Assembly (NCBI GenBank): GCA_964639895.1 | Contig: CAZXEJ010000028.1 | Span: 1-29,672 of the forward strand | DNA: 29,672 nucleotides | Direction of reading: 5' to 3' | DNA from: CAZXEJ01 sp964639895 | GTDB taxonomy: Bacteria; Desulfobacterota_D; UBA1144; Nemesobacterales; JADFKM01 | Shown: piece after piece, positions 15,875 to 23,317 of the stretch | Layout of the letters: each line of letters begins with the position of its first letter | Position numbering within the stretch: position 1 is the stretch's first letter | Notes under the pieces: generated by a model | What the model saw: the letters and a program-made list of their open reading frames with translations, nothing else | What the model was told of the DNA's origin: nothing | The model's database searches: none | Translations under genes and position numbers: made by a program

Positions 15875-16320
15875 CTAAACAGACCACCGAGACGGCCGAT
15901 TTTTACAAGAAGTTCTACAAGGCGTGGGAAAACGCCCTGGGAGAGGCTTTCGACATCTGGGCGAAGAGCCCGTTCCTGTCCAAGAACAAGTCTCGTTCCG
16001 AGCCGTCCGACGGCACCAAGTTCGATCCCAACACCTACTACAAGAGGTTTTACGAGGTGTGGGAAAAGTATTTCTCCGAGACGCTCGAGGCCTGGGAGAA
16101 GACACCGCTTTTCTCCAAGGCCGTGGGTAAGGCGGTCGAGCGTTCCTCCGAGCTCAAGAAAACGGTCGACGACATAATGGAGAGAACGCTCCGGAACATG
16201 AACCTGCCCAGCAAGAACGACATCGATAGGGCTCTGGCCGCCATCAACAAGATAGAGGAAAAGGTGAACGACCTCATAGACAAGGTGGACGAGATAGCCG
16301 CTTCGATGGGGAAAAAGTAG
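15871..16320 (+). CDS. Small PhaE-like PHA synthase partner, duplicated W-x10-W module
   Basis: A 149-residue helical protein, paralogous to the upstream gene. It carries the module twice: F11-Y-K-K-F-Y16-x-x-W19-E ... D28-I-W30-x-K-S, then Y56-Y-K-R-F-Y61-E-x-W64-E-K ... E73-A-W75-x-K-T-P-L-F-S. The C-terminal half has L-P-S-K-N-D-I-D near residues 113-120, then a coiled coil (IEEKVNDLIDKVDEIAA), matching the upstream protein in order and spacing. The likely role is binding or activating PhaC, as PhaE and PhaR do in class III and IV synthases; this is inferred from similarity of pattern and from phaC following 184 bases later. Translation is coupled to the previous gene by a 4-base overlap. 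Confidence 0.65.
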   Translation: MTKQTTETADFYKKFYKAWENALGEAFDIWAKSPFLSKNKSRSEPSDGTKFDPNTYYKRFYEVWEKYFSETLEAWEKTPLFSKAVGKAVERSSELKKTVDDIMERTLRNMNLPSKNDIDRALAAINKIEEKVNDLIDKVDEIAASMGKK

Positions 16321-16504
16321 CCGGAGCTGAATAGAGCCCCCTTTTGATGTAAGCTTATACAACTGCTGGTCCGCACCCGCCGCAACACCCAGAATGAGGG
16401 GACGGCCCCAGTCGCCGGGATACACGCGGGGACAAGGGTGCCCACGTGGTGCAAACGCTGCGGCTCGCGACCTCTAAACACGCCCAAGGAGAATTAAACC
16501 CGCC

Positions 16505-17569
16505 ATGTACAACGCAGACTGGGAACTGTTCGTAAAGGAAGCCGAGAAATTGCGGCGCAAGATCGAGAAGGGAACCGAGCTGGCACTCAACCTTCCCGAA
16601 GTCAACGTCGGGGTCACACCCCACGAGGTCATTTTCACCGAGAACAAGCTGCGCCTGCTCCACTACCTGCCTGCGACAGAGCGCAAGTGCCGTGTGCCGC
16701 TGCTCATGGTGTTCGCCCTCGTCAACCGCCCCTACATACTCGACCTCAAGCCGGGCAGGAGCGTAGTCGAGGTGCTGCTCAAGCACGGAATCGACGTTTA
16801 CATGATCGACTGGGGCGTGCCAGGGGACGAGGACAAGGACCTCGACCTTGCCCACTACATCGAGCGATACATCAAGAAGTGCGTCGACAAGGTAAGGAGG
16901 CACGCAGACTCGGACAAGGTCAATCTGTTGGGCTACTGCATGGGCGGCACGATGGTGGCCATCTACACCGCTCTCCACCAGGAAGACGTAAAGAACCTCA
17001 TCCTCATGACCGCCGGCATCGACTTCGACGTCGACGGCATGCTCAACCTCTGGGGGCGCAAGGAACACTTCGACGTCGACAAGTTCGTCGACGCCTACGG
17101 CAACGTCCCTCCGGAGTTCCTGCAGACGGGGTTCCTGTTCATGAAGCCCGTCCAGAATCTGGTCTCCAAGTACCTTAGCTTCTACGAAAACATCGACAAC
17201 AACAACTTCGTCGAGAACTTCCTCGCCATGGAGAAGTGGCTGAACGACAACATACCCGTGCCGGGCGAGGTGTTCAGGGAGTTCATCAAGTACCTTTATC
17301 AGGAGAACAGGCTGGTTCGCGGCGAGCTCAAGATCAACGACAAGAGCGTGGACCTGAAGAACATTACCTGCCCCGTGCTCAACCTTGTGGCGGCCAACGA
17401 CCATCTGGTCCCGCCCGAATCGAGCAAGGCCGTCGAGCGCTACATATCGAGCAAGGACAAGAAAACGATCGTCTTTCCCACCGGCCACATAGGGCTCTCG
17501 GTAAGCAGCAAGTCCCTGCGCGAGCTGTGGCCCAAGGTGGCGCAGTGGATAATCGAGAGGTGCGATTGA
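16505..17569 (+). CDS. phaC: Class III poly(R)-hydroxyalkanoate synthase subunit PhaC
   Basis: This subunit polymerises (R)-3-hydroxyacyl-CoA into PHA at the granule surface. It is 354 residues long, exactly the class III size (class I and II enzymes are about 560-600). An alpha/beta-hydrolase fold is evident. The lipase-like box is G-Y-C145-M-G-G, with the nucleophilic Cys; the other triad members are D299 (AANDH) and H328 (PTGHIG), in step with C149/D302/H331 of Allochromatium PhaC. The family block YMIDWGVPG lies near residue 99. AAGGAG sits 13 bases before the ATG. Class III PhaC needs a PhaE partner, and the two short PhaE-like proteins upstream are the candidates here. Identification is very secure. 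Confidence 0.95.
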   Translation: MYNADWELFVKEAEKLRRKIEKGTELALNLPEVNVGVTPHEVIFTENKLRLLHYLPATERKCRVPLLMVFALVNRPYILDLKPGRSVVEVLLKHGIDVYMIDWGVPGDEDKDLDLAHYIERYIKKCVDKVRRHADSDKVNLLGYCMGGTMVAIYTALHQEDVKNLILMTAGIDFDVDGMLNLWGRKEHFDVDKFVDAYGNVPPEFLQTGFLFMKPVQNLVSKYLSFYENIDNNNFVENFLAMEKWLNDNIPVPGEVFREFIKYLYQENRLVRGELKINDKSVDLKNITCPVLNLVAANDHLVPPESSKAVERYISSKDKKTIVFPTGHIGLSVSSKSLRELWPKVAQWIIERCD

Positions 17570-17590
17570 ACCAACCCCCTTCGCAATGCA

Positions 17591-17638
17591 CCGCTCTCCC
17601 ACCCCTTGCCCACAGCGCACGGCGGGGCGGGAGAGCGG
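17591..17638 (+). terminator. Large hairpin downstream of phaC
   Basis: CCGCTCTCCC (17591-17600) pairs perfectly with GGGAGAGCGG (17629-17638). After one A.C mismatch, CCCC (17602-17605) pairs with GGGG (17624-17627). Fourteen pairs in all, 22 bases after the phaC stop. No U-tract follows (C-run instead), so it may act with Rho or protect the mRNA 3' end. Confidence 0.5.
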
Positions 17639-17742
17639 CCGCACCCCCCCCACGACGACCCTCTAAAGCCCTTGACGAGCACGTGGCCTGAGCGGCCGTA
17701 ATTGCTCTTTAGCGCTGCGGGGAAGCAGAAAAGAAATCAAAG

Positions 17743-17764
17743 AAAAAAGGACCACCTACGGCCC
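17743..17764 (-). terminator. Minus-strand intrinsic terminator, probably for phaB
   Basis: Read on the minus strand: GGGCC (17764-17760), loop GTAGGT, GGTCC (17753-17749, one G.U), then TTTTTT (17748-17743). It faces transcription from phaB, whose stop is 360 bases upstream, so the phaB mRNA may carry a long 3' UTR. Confidence 0.5.
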
Positions 17765-18123
17765 GGCTCCAGGCACGAACCTCACCCCGTCTCAACAACG
17801 GCCTACGCCTCAGACGGTGCTACGGCACGCTACTACGACGGCCCCCAGGTCACACACGAAACACGGCACCCCGTCGCCGCCTCTCCCCCGCCGCACCCCT
17901 TGCTCGGAGCCGCGCGAACGAAAAGCGAGCAGGTAGTGGCGGCACGCAGCACCCCTCGGCACACACCCTTCCCTTGTCCCCCTTATGTATGGGAAAGGAA
18001 GGGGTGCTTCGCCGCCCGCCCTTTGGCGCCGGTGCGGCACACACGCCGAGATCCCGCCACGGGGAGTGGACGGAGGGAGGGGATGCGGGTCCGCATGCGG
18101 CCCGAGCCACCGGCACTCAGACG

Positions 18124-18882
18124 TCAGATGTAGTGACCGCCGTTCATACGGAACGTTATACCCGTAATCCAGCTTGCCGCCGGCGAGCATAGGTAGAGCA
18201 CGGCGAGGGCGACCTCCTCGGGCGTGCCGAACCTGCCCAGCGGTATGTCGGCGAGAATCTGGTTGCGTATGTCCTCGGGGACGGTCTTCAGCATGTCGGT
18301 CTCGATGAAGCCCGGGGCTATGGCGTTGACCCTTATCTTGTTACGGGCGAGCTCCTTGGCCAGGCTCTTCGTGAACCCGATGATGCCCGCCTTCGTGGAG
18401 GCGTAGTTGACCTGTCCGATGTTACCCATCTCGCCTATGATCGACGAGACGCTCACTATGCACCCCTCGCCCTGCGCCAGCATCAGTTCGAGGACGGCCT
18501 TCGTACAGTTGAAGCAGCTGGTGAGATTGGTCTGAATGACCTCGTTCCACTGCTCGAAGGTCATCCTACGCAGGGTGCGGTCGCGGTTTACTCCGGCGTT
18601 GTTTATCAGGATGTCGACCTTGCCGAAATGGTTCTTGGCCGCCTTGCCCAGCGCCTGAGCCTGTTCGAAGACGGCGACGTTGGCCCTTACGGCGACGCAC
18701 TTGCGGCCCATGGCCTCGATCTGCTCCTTCACCTCGGCGGCGGCCTTGTCGCTGCGGCTGTAATTGATCAACACGTCGGCGCCGGCCTCGGCCAGCGTGA
18801 GGGCGATCGCCCTGCCTATCCCCCTCGAGGCTCCGGTGACCACGGCCACTTTACCACTGACGTCGTATAAGTCCTTCAACAT
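18124..18882 (-). CDS. phaB: Acetoacetyl-CoA reductase (PhaB) or FabG-type 3-oxoacyl reductase
   Basis: A short-chain dehydrogenase of 252 residues. The NAD(P)-binding motif TGASRGIG is at 16-23, NNAG at 94-97, the catalytic serine at 146 or 147, and Y160-x3-K164. PhaB-like features are NRDRTLRRMTFEQWNEVIQTNLTSCFNCTK and the terminal MNGG. PhaB reduces acetoacetyl-CoA with NADPH to (R)-3-hydroxybutyryl-CoA, the substrate of PhaC; FabG does the equivalent reaction on acyl carrier protein in fatty-acid synthesis. Sequence alone cannot fully separate the two, but the neighbouring PHA genes and a monocistronic layout favour PhaB. ATG 18882 is chosen because AGGAGG lies 7 bases upstream; a longer frame to 18960 includes promoter-like DNA. 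Confidence 0.88.
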   Translation of the reverse strand: MLKDLYDVSGKVAVVTGASRGIGRAIALTLAEAGADVLINYSRSDKAAAEVKEQIEAMGRKCVAVRANVAVFEQAQALGKAAKNHFGKVDILINNAGVNRDRTLRRMTFEQWNEVIQTNLTSCFNCTKAVLELMLAQGEGCIVSVSSIIGEMGNIGQVNYASTKAGIIGFTKSLAKELARNKIRVNAIAPGFIETDMLKTVPEDIRNQILADIPLGRFGTPEEVALAVLYLCSPAASWITGITFRMNGGHYI

Positions 18883-18931
18883 CTCTACTCCTCCTGATTG
18901 TTGGTTCAAGTTGTGTCGATTGGGGCAATAG

Positions 18932-18960
18932 ATTTTCCATTCCGGGGGAGGCTTTGTCAA
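18932..18960 (-). promoter_or_regulatory. Proximal promoter candidate of phaB
   Basis: On the minus strand TTGACA (18960-18955), 17 bases, GAAAAT (18937-18932). It would give a leader of about 45 bases carrying the AGGAGG ribosome binding site. The -10 is weaker than in the distal promoter. Confidence 0.4.
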
Positions 18961-19018
18961 ATCGCCCCCCTTCCGTCCGGCCGCTCCGCCCGCACGGGGC
19001 GCCGCCAGCTCCGTTAAT

Positions 19019-19049
19019 ATTATAGTTGTACCCCGAGGTACCGTGTCAA
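19019..19049 (-). promoter_or_regulatory. Distal promoter of phaB with two perfect hexamers
   Basis: On the minus strand TTGACA (19049-19044), 19 bases, TATAAT (19024-19019). Both hexamers are perfect consensus, but the 19-base spacer is longer than the optimal 17, a pattern seen where an activator twists the DNA. The leader would be about 130 bases. TTTTCCATT occurs at 18933-18941 and again near 19053-19061 and could be a shared site. Confidence 0.5.
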
Positions 19050-19160
19050 GCGGTTTTCCATTATATTATGTTTGACGCTCCGGCACCCGCCTCAGTCGAG
19101 CGCCGCGCGTTCGGGAGGAGGGGGTGACCGGCGAACCCGACCCGAGGGGGTGAGACAGCC

Positions 19161-20042
19161 ATGGACGGCCGAGACACGTTCGTAAAATCGCACGGCCTTG
19201 GCAACGACTACATCGTGCTCGACGAAGCGCGCCTTTCGTTCCCCGTCGGACCCGAAGCCGTAAGGCTCATCTGCCACCGCCACTACGGCATAGGCTCGGA
19301 CGGCATCCTGCTGCTTGCGGGCACCGAGGGGGGTGCGTTCTCGCTGCGCATCCTCAACCCCGACGGCTCCGAGGCCGAAAAGAGCGGCAACGGACTGCGC
19401 ATATTCGCAAAGGCGCTCTACGAACACGGATACACGGACGACGCCACGATCGAGGTCCACACCCCCGGCGGCACCGTCAGGTGCGAGCTCGAGGTCGAGG
19501 GCAAAAGAGTAAAGGCCGTTGCCGTCGAGATGGGGAGTGCCACGTTCCGGAGCACCGCCATCCCCGTCGACGGCCCCGACCGCGAGGTGGTGGGCGAAGA
19601 GATAAGGGTCGACGGAGAGCTTCTTACGCTCACGGCCGTCTCCGTGGGCAATCCCCATGCCGTCTTCTTCACCGACCGGTTGGACGAGAACTATCTCAGG
19701 AAGGTTGGTCCGTTGGTGGAGAACCACCCCCTTTTCCCGCGGCGTACGAACGTACAGTTCGCCCGCGTTGCAGCCACCGACCGCGTGGAGATACTGATCT
19801 GGGAGCGTGGCGCCGGCTACACGCTGGCCTCAGGGAGCAGCTCGTGCGCCGTTGCCGCGGCCTGCGTGCGGAACGGCCTTACGGGGCGTCGGCTGACCGT
19901 ATCGATGCCCGGCGGGGAGCTCGACGTCACGGTGAGGGAGGACTGGACCATAAGGATGAAGGGGCCGGTCGAAGAGGTGTGCACCGGTACGCTCAGCCGC
20001 GACCTGCTCGAGCGCCTCTCTACTCTCGGACGCGGCGGGTGA
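19161..20042 (+). CDS. dapF: Diaminopimelate epimerase homologue lacking both catalytic cysteines
   Basis: A 293-residue protein of the DapF fold (two similar halves). Family blocks: HGLGNDYIVLDE at 11-22, NPDGSEAEKSGNGLR at 66-80, SVGNPHAVFF at 161-170, and WERGAGYTLASGSSSCA at 214-230. DapF epimerises LL- to meso-diaminopimelate with a Cys pair in NxDGSxxxxCGNG and in the ACGTG motif. Here both positions are serine (S75 and S224); the nucleotide codons are agc and tca, so this is not a reading error of mine. C229 lies five residues after S224. A Ser/Ser pair might still do base chemistry or another reaction, as in dehydratase members of the related proline racemase family. It is co-oriented with an mqnX-like gene 6 bases downstream and has no other lysine genes nearby. 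Confidence 0.75.
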   Translation: MDGRDTFVKSHGLGNDYIVLDEARLSFPVGPEAVRLICHRHYGIGSDGILLLAGTEGGAFSLRILNPDGSEAEKSGNGLRIFAKALYEHGYTDDATIEVHTPGGTVRCELEVEGKRVKAVAVEMGSATFRSTAIPVDGPDREVVGEEIRVDGELLTLTAVSVGNPHAVFFTDRLDENYLRKVGPLVENHPLFPRRTNVQFARVAATDRVEILIWERGAGYTLASGSSSCAVAAACVRNGLTGRRLTVSMPGGELDVTVREDWTIRMKGPVEEVCTGTLSRDLLERLSTLGRGG

Positions 20043-20048
20043 ACGCCT

Positions 20049-21317
20049 ATGGAAGCTGCCTCGACGGACGAGACCATCCTGTGCGCCCGCACGCTGCTGC
20101 CCGTATCCTCGCCCCCCATACACGGGGGCGGGGTGCTGATGTGCGGAGGCGGGATACGCGAGGTGGGCAAGGCGGCCGAGCTCGCGCGCACCCACCCGCG
20201 GGCCAGGATGGTCGACCTGGGCGACGGTATCCTGATGCCGGGCCTCGTAAACGCCCACACCCACCTCGAATTGGGCTGGATAAGGGGCCACATCGGCGGG
20301 TTCACCGGTTTCACCGAGTGGCTGGAGCAGGTGATCGCGGCCAAGCGCGAGGCGCCTCCCGGCGACGACGAGCTCGGCCGCTCGGTCCAGGAGGGGATCG
20401 ACGCCCTCATCGCTTCGGGCGTGACCTGCGTCGGCGAGGTGTCCTCCTACGGCGGGGCCGACCTGCCCTACCTACGCAGCTCGGGCCTCAGGGTGGTGCT
20501 GTTCCGCGAGCTCATCGACTCGGTTGCCCCGCGCTGGGACGACAATGCGTTCTCGACCGAGAACCTCGTCGAGGCGCGACCATTCCCCCACGCGCCATAC
20601 TCCTGCTCCCCCTCTCTTCTGGCCCGCACGGCCGCCCGCGCCCGCACGCGCGGCCTACCGCTGGGGATACACCTGGCCGAGAGCCCCGAGGAGGTCTCCT
20701 ACCTGCGCGGCGAGCCCAACCGGTTCGAAAGCCGCGTGTTCCCCCTCATAGGAAGGCCCCCCTACCCACACGAGCCTGCCCCCTCGCCCTTGGCCTACGT
20801 CGAGAGACTCGGGCTGCTCGACGGCACGCGCGTGACGCTGGTTCACATGGTGCACGTCACGGCCGAGGAGGCCCATTCCCTCTCGCGCCGAGAGGCGGGC
20901 ATAGTGATGTGTCCCCGCAGCAACCACTACCTGAGGGTCGGGGCGCCTCCCGCACACCTCTACGCCCCCCTTCCGCGGGTGGGGCTCGGAACGGACGGGC
21001 TTTCGAGCAACTTCGACCTCGACATGATGGCCGAGATGCGGTTCCTGTACCTTACGAGCGCCCGTCGCCTGGGCCGGGGGGCGGAGCGGCTGTGCGTCTA
21101 CTGGGCGACGCTCGGCGGCGCGAGGGCCCTCTTCATCGATAGGAAGACGGGCAGTCTGGAGCCCGGCAAGCGGGCCGACCTGATATACCTCTTGCCCCGC
21201 CACCCCGCGCCCGACCCATACCTCGCCGTGCTGGGCTGCTCGCCCGAGGACGTGAAGATGGTCATGGTCGAGGGGCGCATCTTGCGCTCCGAGGGCGGCG
21301 CGTGGCCCGACGGCTGA
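20049..21317 (+). CDS. mqnX: Amidohydrolase of the aminodeoxyfutalosine deaminase (MqnX) type
   Basis: A 422-residue metal-dependent amidohydrolase. Metal ligands: H70 and H72 in NAHTHLELG, a HLAESPEE motif near residue 215, HMVHV near 268 and D in GTDGLSSN near 316. The SSN...LDMMAEMR segment is characteristic of the 6-aminodeoxyfutalosine deaminase group, which replaces the amine by a carbonyl to give futalosine in menaquinone synthesis. mqnA and mqnD lie about 1-3 kb away on the other strand, which supports the assignment, although S-adenosylhomocysteine and guanine deaminases share the fold. It starts 6 bases after the DapF-like stop and is followed by the fusion gene after 19 bases, so the three form an operon. 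Confidence 0.75.
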   Translation: MEAASTDETILCARTLLPVSSPPIHGGGVLMCGGGIREVGKAAELARTHPRARMVDLGDGILMPGLVNAHTHLELGWIRGHIGGFTGFTEWLEQVIAAKREAPPGDDELGRSVQEGIDALIASGVTCVGEVSSYGGADLPYLRSSGLRVVLFRELIDSVAPRWDDNAFSTENLVEARPFPHAPYSCSPSLLARTAARARTRGLPLGIHLAESPEEVSYLRGEPNRFESRVFPLIGRPPYPHEPAPSPLAYVERLGLLDGTRVTLVHMVHVTAEEAHSLSRREAGIVMCPRSNHYLRVGAPPAHLYAPLPRVGLGTDGLSSNFDLDMMAEMRFLYLTSARRLGRGAERLCVYWATLGGARALFIDRKTGSLEPGKRADLIYLLPRHPAPDPYLAVLGCSPEDVKMVMVEGRILRSEGGAWPDG

Positions 21318-21336
21318 GGGGGTGAGGACAGAGGGG

Positions 21337-22401
21337 ATGGACGGACCGGCCAAGCTGTTCGTATACGGTGCTCTCATGAGCGGAGAGCCGCTCAGCTCCG
21401 AGATGTCGGGCGCCGTGCTGCTGCGTGCGCTGCGCGTCCGGGGTACTCTATACGACACCGGTTACGGCTACCCCGCCGCCGTGTTCGGTACCGCGCCCGG
21501 AGAGGGATACGTGCACGGCGAGCTATACCTGCTCGACGATCCCGACGTCGCGCTGAGGCGGCTCGACCTCGTCGAGGAGACCGGCCGCGGGCTCTACCGC
21601 AGGCGCCTCCTTGACTCGGGCGGCGAGCGGTTCTACGCCTACGAGGCCCACGGCCTCGCCCGCACGCTCTCCTCCCGCCTCGCCATACGGTCGGGCAACT
21701 GGCGCACCCACGGCTCGCTGGCCCGCCGCAGCCCCCACCGGTTCGCCGTCCTGTTCGACAAAGCCCACTTCCCCCGGGTCCAGTCCCCTCCCCCTCACGG
21801 CAGCGACCCTCACATCCACCTCGAAGGCACCGTCCCCGTGCTGGTGACGGCCCCCCACGCCACCCGCCACCGTCGCGGCGGCGCCGCCAAACGCCACGAC
21901 CGACACACAGCGGCGCTGGCCGTAGCCGCGCACGCGCTCACGGGCTGCCACGCACTCTATACCCACTGGGCCACTGCCGCCGATCCTAACTACTACGACG
22001 ACGTCCCCTTCAAGCGCGCCGTGGCCGAGATCGTCGGGGCCCACGGCATCGCGTTCGTGGTCGACATCCACGGCACGGGGCCCGGAGTGGAGCGGGACGT
22101 ACACCCGGGATTCGGCGAGGCCAGGGAGTTCCTGCTGGGATGCGAGCGCGCCGCCGCGGTGCTGGAGGAGTCGTTCTCGGCGGCGGGCATCAAGGTGGGA
22201 AGCGAGCACCTCTACCGTGCGGCGCGCCAGCAGACGGTGGCCAAGTTCGCGGCACGCCGCCTGGGGGTGCGCGCGATGCAGCTCGAGATAGGCTGGAGGC
22301 TACGCGACCCGGCGCACAGGCCGGCCGACTTCGACGCCGCGGCCTTCTCGCTGGCGCGACTGGTCGCAGGGCTCGCACGCATTCCGCCGGAGCGCGCCTA
22401 G
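21337..22401 (+). CDS. Fusion: gamma-glutamylcyclotransferase-like + N-formylglutamate amidohydrolase-like
   Basis: A 354-residue protein of two parts. Residues 6-105 look like the AIG2/GGCT fold: LFVYGALMSG (YGxL substrate loop), GYVHGELYLLDD, and an acidic pair E80-E81 before GLYRRR where the catalytic Glu is expected. Residues about 165-350 look like N-formylglutamate amidohydrolase (PF05013): VLVTAPHAT, RHDRHT, DPNYYDDVPFKRAV, VVDIHGTGPG and a late LEIGWRLR, all in the expected order. Both families act on glutamate derivatives or terminal glutamyl/formyl groups, so a linked reaction is possible; the substrate is unknown. ATG 21337 is preferred; GTG 21322 would add five residues. The TAG stop shares a CTAG with the stop of mqnD on the other strand. 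Confidence 0.65.
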   Translation: MDGPAKLFVYGALMSGEPLSSEMSGAVLLRALRVRGTLYDTGYGYPAAVFGTAPGEGYVHGELYLLDDPDVALRRLDLVEETGRGLYRRRLLDSGGERFYAYEAHGLARTLSSRLAIRSGNWRTHGSLARRSPHRFAVLFDKAHFPRVQSPPPHGSDPHIHLEGTVPVLVTAPHATRHRRGGAAKRHDRHTAALAVAAHALTGCHALYTHWATAADPNYYDDVPFKRAVAEIVGAHGIAFVVDIHGTGPGVERDVHPGFGEAREFLLGCERAAAVLEESFSAAGIKVGSEHLYRAARQQTVAKFAARRLGVRAMQLEIGWRLRDPAHRPADFDAAAFSLARLVAGLARIPPERA

Positions 22402-23237
22402 CGCAGCACGTCAAGTGGGGGCACGGCACCTATGATGCCGCGCTCACTGGCCTTCTCGTAGAGACGGCGCAACGCCTCCTCGCCGCGGGATCCCATGTCG
22501 CGGGTAAGATCGTTTACGTACATGAGGACGAACCGCCGCCCGAGCTCGCGGTCGAGGCCGCGGCCGAACCGCAGCGCGTAATCGAGCGCCTCGTCGACGT
22601 GATCGAGCGCGTAATCGATGCTCTCGCGGTGGAGACGCAACACCTCGCCCTGCAACTCGTCGCCCACGTCCCTTCTGACTACGTTTAGCCCGAGCGGAAG
22701 CGGCAATCCCGTCTCGCGCTCCCACGCCCCGGCCAGGTCGAGCTCGCACACCAGCCCGCGGCTCTCGTAGGTGAGCTGCCCCTCGTGTATGATGAGGCCG
22801 GCATCGACTCTGCCCTCGGCGACCTCGTCCATTATGCGGTCGAACCGTGTCTCCACCGGTTCGAACCCGTCGGCGTAGAGGGCGAGCAAGAGGTAGGCCG
22901 TCGTGTGCCTGCCGGGCACGGCCACTCGCCTTCCCTCGAGGCCGCCCAAGGGGCGGGACGCCACCACCATGGGGCCGTATCCCATGCCCATGCTTGCGCC
23001 GCAGCACATCACGCGGTACCGGTCGTGGAGGAGGGCGTAGGCGTGTGCGCTTACGGCCGTGGCTTCGAGCTCGCCGCGCGAGGCCCTGAGGTTGAGGCTC
23101 TCTATGTCTTCCACGACGTGCTCGAACTCGACCTTATCCGATACGACGTTGCCGCTGGCAAGGCCGTAGAACATGAATGCGTCGTCTGGATCGGGGCTGT
23201 GACCCAGCCTGAGCTTCCTCTTCTCCGTGATCGCCAT
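22398..23237 (-). CDS. mqnD: MqnD-family menaquinone biosynthesis protein
   Basis: A 279-residue periplasmic-binding-like fold protein of the MqnA/MqnD family. MqnD converts cyclic dehypoxanthinyl futalosine to 1,4-dihydroxy-6-naphthoate. The N-terminus is GHSPDPDDAFMFYGL, differing from the SPCPNDTF of well-studied MqnD but the same element, followed by EDIESLN and the substrate-binding GASMGMGYGPMVVA loop, and RHTTAYLLLALY. ATG 23237 is chosen because GGGAGG stands 5 bases upstream; the longer open frame to 23378 is not supported. It lies 80 bases after mqnA and is the last gene of a six-gene minus-strand series. Assignment as MqnD and not a related binding protein is supported by mqnA next door. 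Confidence 0.8.
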   Translation of the reverse strand: MAITEKRKLRLGHSPDPDDAFMFYGLASGNVVSDKVEFEHVVEDIESLNLRASRGELEATAVSAHAYALLHDRYRVMCCGASMGMGYGPMVVASRPLGGLEGRRVAVPGRHTTAYLLLALYADGFEPVETRFDRIMDEVAEGRVDAGLIIHEGQLTYESRGLVCELDLAGAWERETGLPLPLGLNVVRRDVGDELQGEVLRLHRESIDYALDHVDEALDYALRFGRGLDRELGRRFVLMYVNDLTRDMGSRGEEALRRLYEKASERGIIGAVPPLDVLR

Positions 23238-23317
23238 CCGAACCTCCCTGCAGTTGTGTAGTGCGCCGCCCTCCATCTCCCGCCGGCCGGAAGCGAGGGG
23301 CCCGGCGCGGGGGTGGA

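Larger units (their letters stand above)
17570..18123. other. 554-bp convergent spacer between phaC and phaB
   Basis: No gene seen. It contains the large hairpin after phaC (17591-17638), a minus-strand intrinsic terminator (17743-17764) and a 14-base palindrome ATGCGG-GT-CCGCAT (18083-18096) just past the phaB stop. The rest is C-rich on the + strand. Confidence 0.6.

Noticed and set aside
17702..18190. Overlapping short frames on both strands between phaC and phaB
   Set aside because: All have Arg/Pro/Ala-rich low-complexity translations and cover the intrinsic terminator and palindromes.
18961..19160. Lysine or other riboswitch upstream of the DapF-like gene
   Set aside because: The leader contains promoter boxes and short repeats, but no riboswitch core or terminator/antiterminator pair is recognisable.
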